From Deinococcus grandis (lineage in GTDB: Bacteria > Deinococcota > Deinococci > Deinococcales > Deinococcaceae), in NCBI RefSeq assembly GCF_001485435.1, contig NZ_BCMS01000001.1:815501-879500 (forward strand): 64,000 bases of DNA, in the 5' to 3' direction. Below are positions 57,548 to 64,000 of this stretch, piece after piece. Below the pieces are notes generated by a model. That model was not told where the DNA came from. It ran no database searches and worked only from the letters and a program-made list of their open reading frames with translations. The stretch's first letter is position 1; each line of letters starts with the position of its first letter. Position numbers and translations under genes: made by a program.

Positions 57548-58603
57548 TCAGGCCAGCAGATTGAGGTCGCGCAGATCCTGCTGCCAGCCGCTGAATTCCT
57601 CGCGCAGCACGCTTTCGGGCACGCGCGTCAGGTACGGCTGCGCGAGGTCGCGCAGGAGCACGAAGCGCACGCCGTCCGCGTCGGCCTTCTTGTCGCGGGC
57701 CATGAAGGTCAGGGCGTCCTCGAAGGTCACGGGGGGCAGGGGCGTGGGCTGCTGCCACGTCAGGAACGCGCGGGTGTGCCCGGTCAGGTCCGCGCCGCCC
57801 AGCGCGCGCGACAGCCGCGCCGCGTAGTGCATCCCGTACCCGACGGCGTCGCCGTGAGACACGCCGTGGTGCGTGACGGCCTCCAGCGCGTGCGCCAGCG
57901 TGTGCCCGAAGTTCAGGTACGCCCGCTCGCCGCGCTCGGTCAGGTCACGGGTGACGACGCCCGCCTTCACGGCGATCGCATCGGCCAGCGTGCCCTCCAG
58001 CAGCGCGCCGCCGGGCCGGAAGTCCGGGGACAGCACCCGGTCCAGCAGGGTGGGGTCGCTGATCAGGCCGTGCTTGAACGCCTCGGCGGCCCCCTCGCGG
58101 AACACCGCGCCGGGCAGGGTGCCCAGGGTATCGGTGTCGCACCACACGGCGCGCGGTGGCCAGAACGCCCCCACCAGGTTCTTCCCCTCGGGGAGGTTCA
58201 CGCCGGTCTTGCCGCCCACCGCCGCGTCCACCATGCCCAGCAGCGTGGTCGGCAGCGTGTAGAACGCCACGCCGCGCAGGTAACTGGCCGCCGCGAAGCC
58301 CGCCAGATCGGTCGCCGCGCCGCCCCCCAGGCCCACGACCGCGCCGTCACGGGGAATGTTCGCGCCCGCCAGCCGGGACAGCACGCCCGAGAGGACCTCC
58401 AGCGTCTTGCAGTCGTCCCGCGCGGGCACGGGAATCGTCACGGTGGGCTGCAACGCCGCCTGCACCCGCGTCACGAATTCCTGGGGCAGGTCGACCGGGT
58501 GAATCAGGGCGACGTGCCGCTCGGGGACCCTCAGCGTGCCCAGCAGTCCCGCGCCGACCTCCACCGCGTAGGGTTGCGCGCCGCCGACCTCAATCCGACG
58601 CAC
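57548..58603 (-). CDS. aroB: 3-dehydroquinate synthase
   Basis: 351 residues from GTG 58603, overlapping the aroK end by 14 bases. NAD/Zn enzyme motifs: VGLGGGAATDLAGFAAA, PTTLLGMVDAAVGGKTGVN, FREGAAEAFKHGLI, LNFGHTLAHALE and HGDAVGYGMHYA with the metal-binding His residues. Converts DAHP to dehydroquinate. Confidence 0.96.
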   Translation of the reverse strand: MRRIEVGGAQPYAVEVGAGLLGTLRVPERHVALIHPVDLPQEFVTRVQAALQPTVTIPVPARDDCKTLEVLSGVLSRLAGANIPRDGAVVGLGGGAATDLAGFAAASYLRGVAFYTLPTTLLGMVDAAVGGKTGVNLPEGKNLVGAFWPPRAVWCDTDTLGTLPGAVFREGAAEAFKHGLISDPTLLDRVLSPDFRPGGALLEGTLADAIAVKAGVVTRDLTERGERAYLNFGHTLAHALEAVTHHGVSHGDAVGYGMHYAARLSRALGGADLTGHTRAFLTWQQPTPLPPVTFEDALTFMARDKKADADGVRFVLLRDLAQPYLTRVPESVLREEFSGWQQDLRDLNLLA

Positions 58604-59213
58604 GCGACTCCCCGCCGCCCGCCGCGTCCGGCGTGTGATCGTGCGCCACATGATCCAGGGCCCAGGCGTGCTGCGCGTCCGCCCACGACCACAGCCGGTC
58701 GATGATCTCCTCGACGATCTCCTCGCTGGGCCGCCCGTCGCTGTGCACGTGGATGGTGCCCTGCTGGTACACCGGGGCGCGCTCGTCCATCAGCGTGCGG
58801 ATGCGCTCCAGGGGGTCCTCGGTGCGCAGCAGCGGCCGGTCGCTGTGCTTCGTGCGCTGGTACACCGTTTCCGGCGTGGCCCACAGCACCACCACCGGGC
58901 CGCGTTCCAGCAGGCAGCGGCGGTTGTCCTCCTGAATGAACGTCCCGCCGCCCAGGCTGATCACGGCGTGCTCCAGCCGCGTCACGCGCCCCACGACCTC
59001 GTGCTCGCAGGCGCGGAAGTACCCCTCGCCCTCCTGCGCGAACACCTCCGGGATGCTCTTACCGACCACGCGCGTGATCAGCTTGTCGGTATCCACGAAG
59101 TGCAGCGCCAGCGCCCGCGACAGTTCCCAGCCGATCCGGCTCTTGCCGGTGCCCATGAAGCCCGCCAGCGCCACCCACGACACCGGACGCTCGATGAGGC
59201 CCGAACTGAACAT
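58590..59213 (-). CDS. aroK: Shikimate kinase
   Basis: 207 residues from ATG 59213, preceded by TACACT 7 bases upstream. P-loop GFMGTGKS (18-25), FVDTDKLI, ISLGGGTFIQEDNRRCLL and RTEDPLERI. Slightly longer than usual at the C-terminus (Asp/His-rich tail). An upstream in-frame ATG (59366) would add 51 residues without family similarity. The 157-bp gap to aroC holds nothing else. Confidence 0.95.
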   Translation of the reverse strand: MFSSGLIERPVSWVALAGFMGTGKSRIGWELSRALALHFVDTDKLITRVVGKSIPEVFAQEGEGYFRACEHEVVGRVTRLEHAVISLGGGTFIQEDNRRCLLERGPVVVLWATPETVYQRTKHSDRPLLRTEDPLERIRTLMDERAPVYQQGTIHVHSDGRPSEEIVEEIIDRLWSWADAQHAWALDHVAHDHTPDAAGGGESRASD

Positions 59214-59370
59214 GGGGGACAGTGTACGGGAATCCTCCGGACGCGGCGTGACGCGTCCCCCGATCGGCTCTTCAGGAACGTCGCGCAGGTGCCCGGCCAG
59301 ACCGGCCTCCAGTCCGGCCCGGAACGCCCGCAGGTGCGGGCGGCTACCCTCGGTGTCGTTCAGCATGCGC

Positions 59371-60519
<1,149 letters not shown>

Positions 60520-60574
60520 GCCCCACGACTGTAGCGCCTGCCCAGCACCGGCCCCACGCCCCTGCACAAACAAA

Positions 60575-60599
60575 GCGCGCCCCCATGCAGGAGGCGCGC
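60575..60599 (-). terminator. Terminator after the secretin gene
   Basis: Minus strand: GCGCGCCTC/GGGGGCGCGC stem followed by TTTGTTTG, about 15 bases after the secretin stop. Confidence 0.65.
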
Positions 60600-60613
60600 C
60601 GGAAGAGAGCGTG

Positions 60614-62560
<1,947 letters not shown>

Positions 62561-62563
62561 GGC

Positions 62564-63679
62564 TCACCTTTTATCCAGTTCGAGGGTCTTGGAGTCGTTG
62601 CCGAGGCTGAGGGTCGCGCCGGTCGCCGTGACTTCCTTCACGGTGACCTGGCTGTCCGGCAGGGTCTGCCCGACGGCGACGACCACGTACCCGTCCTTGC
62701 TGCGGAAGATCGCGGTGTTCACCGGGCCGAGCACCACGGCGTTGAACGCCATTTCCTGCGTCTGCACGAAGCTGTCCAGGGCCGACGTGGCCGACACGAC
62801 CCCGCCGCCGCTGGCGACCTCGCTGATGACCTGCGGCGTGCCGGGCTGGGGGGTGCCGGTGGGCAGGGCCGCCGCGCCGCCCTGGCCGGCGCCCGGCGTG
62901 GAGGCGGCCGGGACGCTGGCGGGCACGCGGGTGATGCCGGGCACGCTGACCCCGGCCACCGGGGGTTTGACCGGTGCGGGCGTGTCCGTCCCGGCGGGAG
63001 TCGTACCGGTGGGAGTTGTCCCGATGGCGACCGGGCCGCCCGAGGGGATCGGCGTCACGCCCGGCGTGCCGTCCGTGACGGGAATGGTCGGGACGGGCAG
63101 CGCGCCGCCCGTGTCGTTGCCACTGCTGGGCAGCGGGCTCAGGCCGACCGCGCCGGTCGAGGGGATCGGCGTGACCGTCGGCGCGCTGGCCACCGGGGCG
63201 CTCGCGCTGGGCGTGCTGGCCGGGGCGCTGGGCGCCGGGGCGGGCGTGCTGGGCTGCCCGTTGTCCTCGATGGCCAGGGGGCGGAAGGGGTTGTTGCCGG
63301 GGACGGCGGCCAGCGTACCGGCGGGGTTGATCCCGGCCGGGGTGGGGGGCGTGTCGGCCGGTTCCGGCTGGGTCGGGGTGCTTGCCGTGTCGCCGGTGGG
63401 GAAGGGCGGGATCACCTCGACGTCCACCTGACCGCCGGACTGCACGCCGCTGCCCTGACCGTCCTGCCCGGTGTTGCCGGACTGTTCGGGGGGCGTGACG
63501 GGCACGGTGTCGCCCGGCGTGACGGGCGTGCCGGTGGTGGTGCCGGGCGTGACGGCCGTGTCGTCCGGGGCGGCGCCACGGTTGGTCAGCACGTACCACA
63601 GGCCGATCGCGGCGACCAGCAGCAGCAGGCCCAGCAGCAGTTTCATTTCACGGGAGAGTTTGACGGGCGCGCGCGTCAC
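62564..63679 (-). CDS. PilP-like pilus assembly protein with long Pro/Thr-rich linker
   Basis: 371 residues, GTG start overlapping the pilO stop (GTGA). One membrane segment (MKLLLGLLLLVAAIGLWYVL), then 230 residues of Pro/Thr/Gly/Ala low complexity with the NPFRPLAIED motif typical of PilP/GspC-type linkers. A small C-terminal beta domain (VVLGPVNTAIFRSKDGYVVVAVGQ, ATLSLGNDSKTLELDKR) fits a secretin-binding HR domain. Connects the inner-membrane PilO complex to the secretin encoded next. Confidence 0.75.
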   Translation of the reverse strand: MTRAPVKLSREMKLLLGLLLLVAAIGLWYVLTNRGAAPDDTAVTPGTTTGTPVTPGDTVPVTPPEQSGNTGQDGQGSGVQSGGQVDVEVIPPFPTGDTASTPTQPEPADTPPTPAGINPAGTLAAVPGNNPFRPLAIEDNGQPSTPAPAPSAPASTPSASAPVASAPTVTPIPSTGAVGLSPLPSSGNDTGGALPVPTIPVTDGTPGVTPIPSGGPVAIGTTPTGTTPAGTDTPAPVKPPVAGVSVPGITRVPASVPAASTPGAGQGGAAALPTGTPQPGTPQVISEVASGGGVVSATSALDSFVQTQEMAFNAVVLGPVNTAIFRSKDGYVVVAVGQTLPDSQVTVKEVTATGATLSLGNDSKTLELDKR

Positions 63680-64000
63680 TGGGTGCCTCCTGCCGGGGCG
63701 GGCGCGGCCGGCGCGGCGTCCGGTGCCTGCGGGGTCGTGCCGGCGGCCGGCGCGCTGGCCTGCGCGGGCTCGAAGGTGTACACGGTCAGGGCCAGCGTGC
63801 CTTCCAGCGACGGGTCGAAGCTGTCGGCCTGCGGCAGCTGCAGCGAGACGTTGTTCACGTTCGTGAAGCGGCTCATGGTCTCCACCGAGCGCAGCAGCTG
63901 GAACAGCTGCCCGAAGGTGCCGGACACGTTCACGTTCAGGTTGATGGGCCGCACGCCGCCGGGCAGGTTGGTGGCGGTCGCGTTCGTCACGTTGAACGAG
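63676..64000 (-). CDS. pilO: PilO-type pilus assembly protein, C-terminal part
   Basis: The frame is open to the window edge; 108 residues visible. INLNVNVSGTFGQLFQLLRSVETMSRF and TNVNNVSLQLP match the PilO C-terminal ferredoxin-like domain. Ends in an Ala/Pro-rich tail. It would be followed upstream by pilN/pilM outside the window. Confidence 0.82.
   Translation of the reverse strand, partial: SFNVTNATATNLPGGVRPINLNVNVSGTFGQLFQLLRSVETMSRFTNVNNVSLQLPQADSFDPSLEGTLALTVYTFEPAQASAPAAGTTPQAPDAAPAAPAPAGGTQ

Noticed and set aside
59214..59366. 51-residue N-terminal extension of shikimate kinase
   Set aside because: Not conserved-looking; TACACT 7 bases before ATG 59213 supports the short form.

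Overview
The window is a high-GC (about 68-70%), densely packed bacterial chromosome segment that I read as Deinococcus. The grounds are a ba3-type oxidase, a TreY/TreZ trehalose pair, an RNase R with very long basic extensions, a PilO/PilP-like/secretin cluster, many small interspersed repeats, and above all the large number of genes whose TANNNT box lies only 6-9 bases before the start codon (leaderless mRNAs, reported for Deinococcus). The species cannot be fixed from sequence alone.

Layout. 1-9660: right-hand part of a tailed-phage prophage. It holds the 3' end of a tail gene, two tail/baseplate genes, a tail-spike with a C-terminal SGNH hydrolase, a cargo O-antigen-ligase-like gene with its own promoter, small holin-like membrane proteins, a GH108 endolysin, a small phage protein and a terminator. 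It ends at what looks like the 3' stump of a comF gene, next to two inverted consensus DnaA boxes. 9860-17570: interspersed repeats, DUF1684 and S4 genes, a three-gene secreted operon with a lipoprotein and a dockerin-like protein, a PreP-like M16C peptidase and an S41 peptidase. 17677-23764: fatty-acid synthesis genes fabH-fabD-fabG-acpP-fabF, with a palindromic operator over the fabH promoter, then trigger factor upstream. 24025-27690: tRNA-Leu, tRNA-His and a ba3-type cytochrome oxidase operon including a 43-residue subunit. 27831-37870: regulator, acyl-CoA dehydrogenase, DUF4384 protein, a Moco-fold sensor protein with a histidine kinase, a PKD-CAP protein and small genes. 37952-42645: treZ-treY. 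42905-48150: RNase R and exonuclease III. 48287-51417: small genes and an aminotransferase. 51490-55136: trp operon (trpL-trpE-four-helix-bundle gene-trpG-trpD). 55241-56067: rplM-rpsI. 56233-60519: aroC-aroK-aroB-aroQ and a broken esterase. 60614-64000: pilus cluster.

Most striking points. (1) A complete trp attenuator, with a 15-residue leader peptide containing three consecutive Trp codons on an apparently leaderless mRNA. (2) A four-helix-bundle gene wedged between trpE and trpG, flanked by inverted 7-bp repeat arrays that also occur at the stop codons of other genes. (3) A pilus secretin whose N-terminal half is only 40-48% GC inside a 70% GC gene. (4) A repeat family with one constant box and a hairpin whose stem sequence changes from copy to copy while pairing is kept. 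(5) A prophage that appears to have split comF. (6) A sulfite-oxidase-fold protein with no cysteine, coupled to a histidine kinase.
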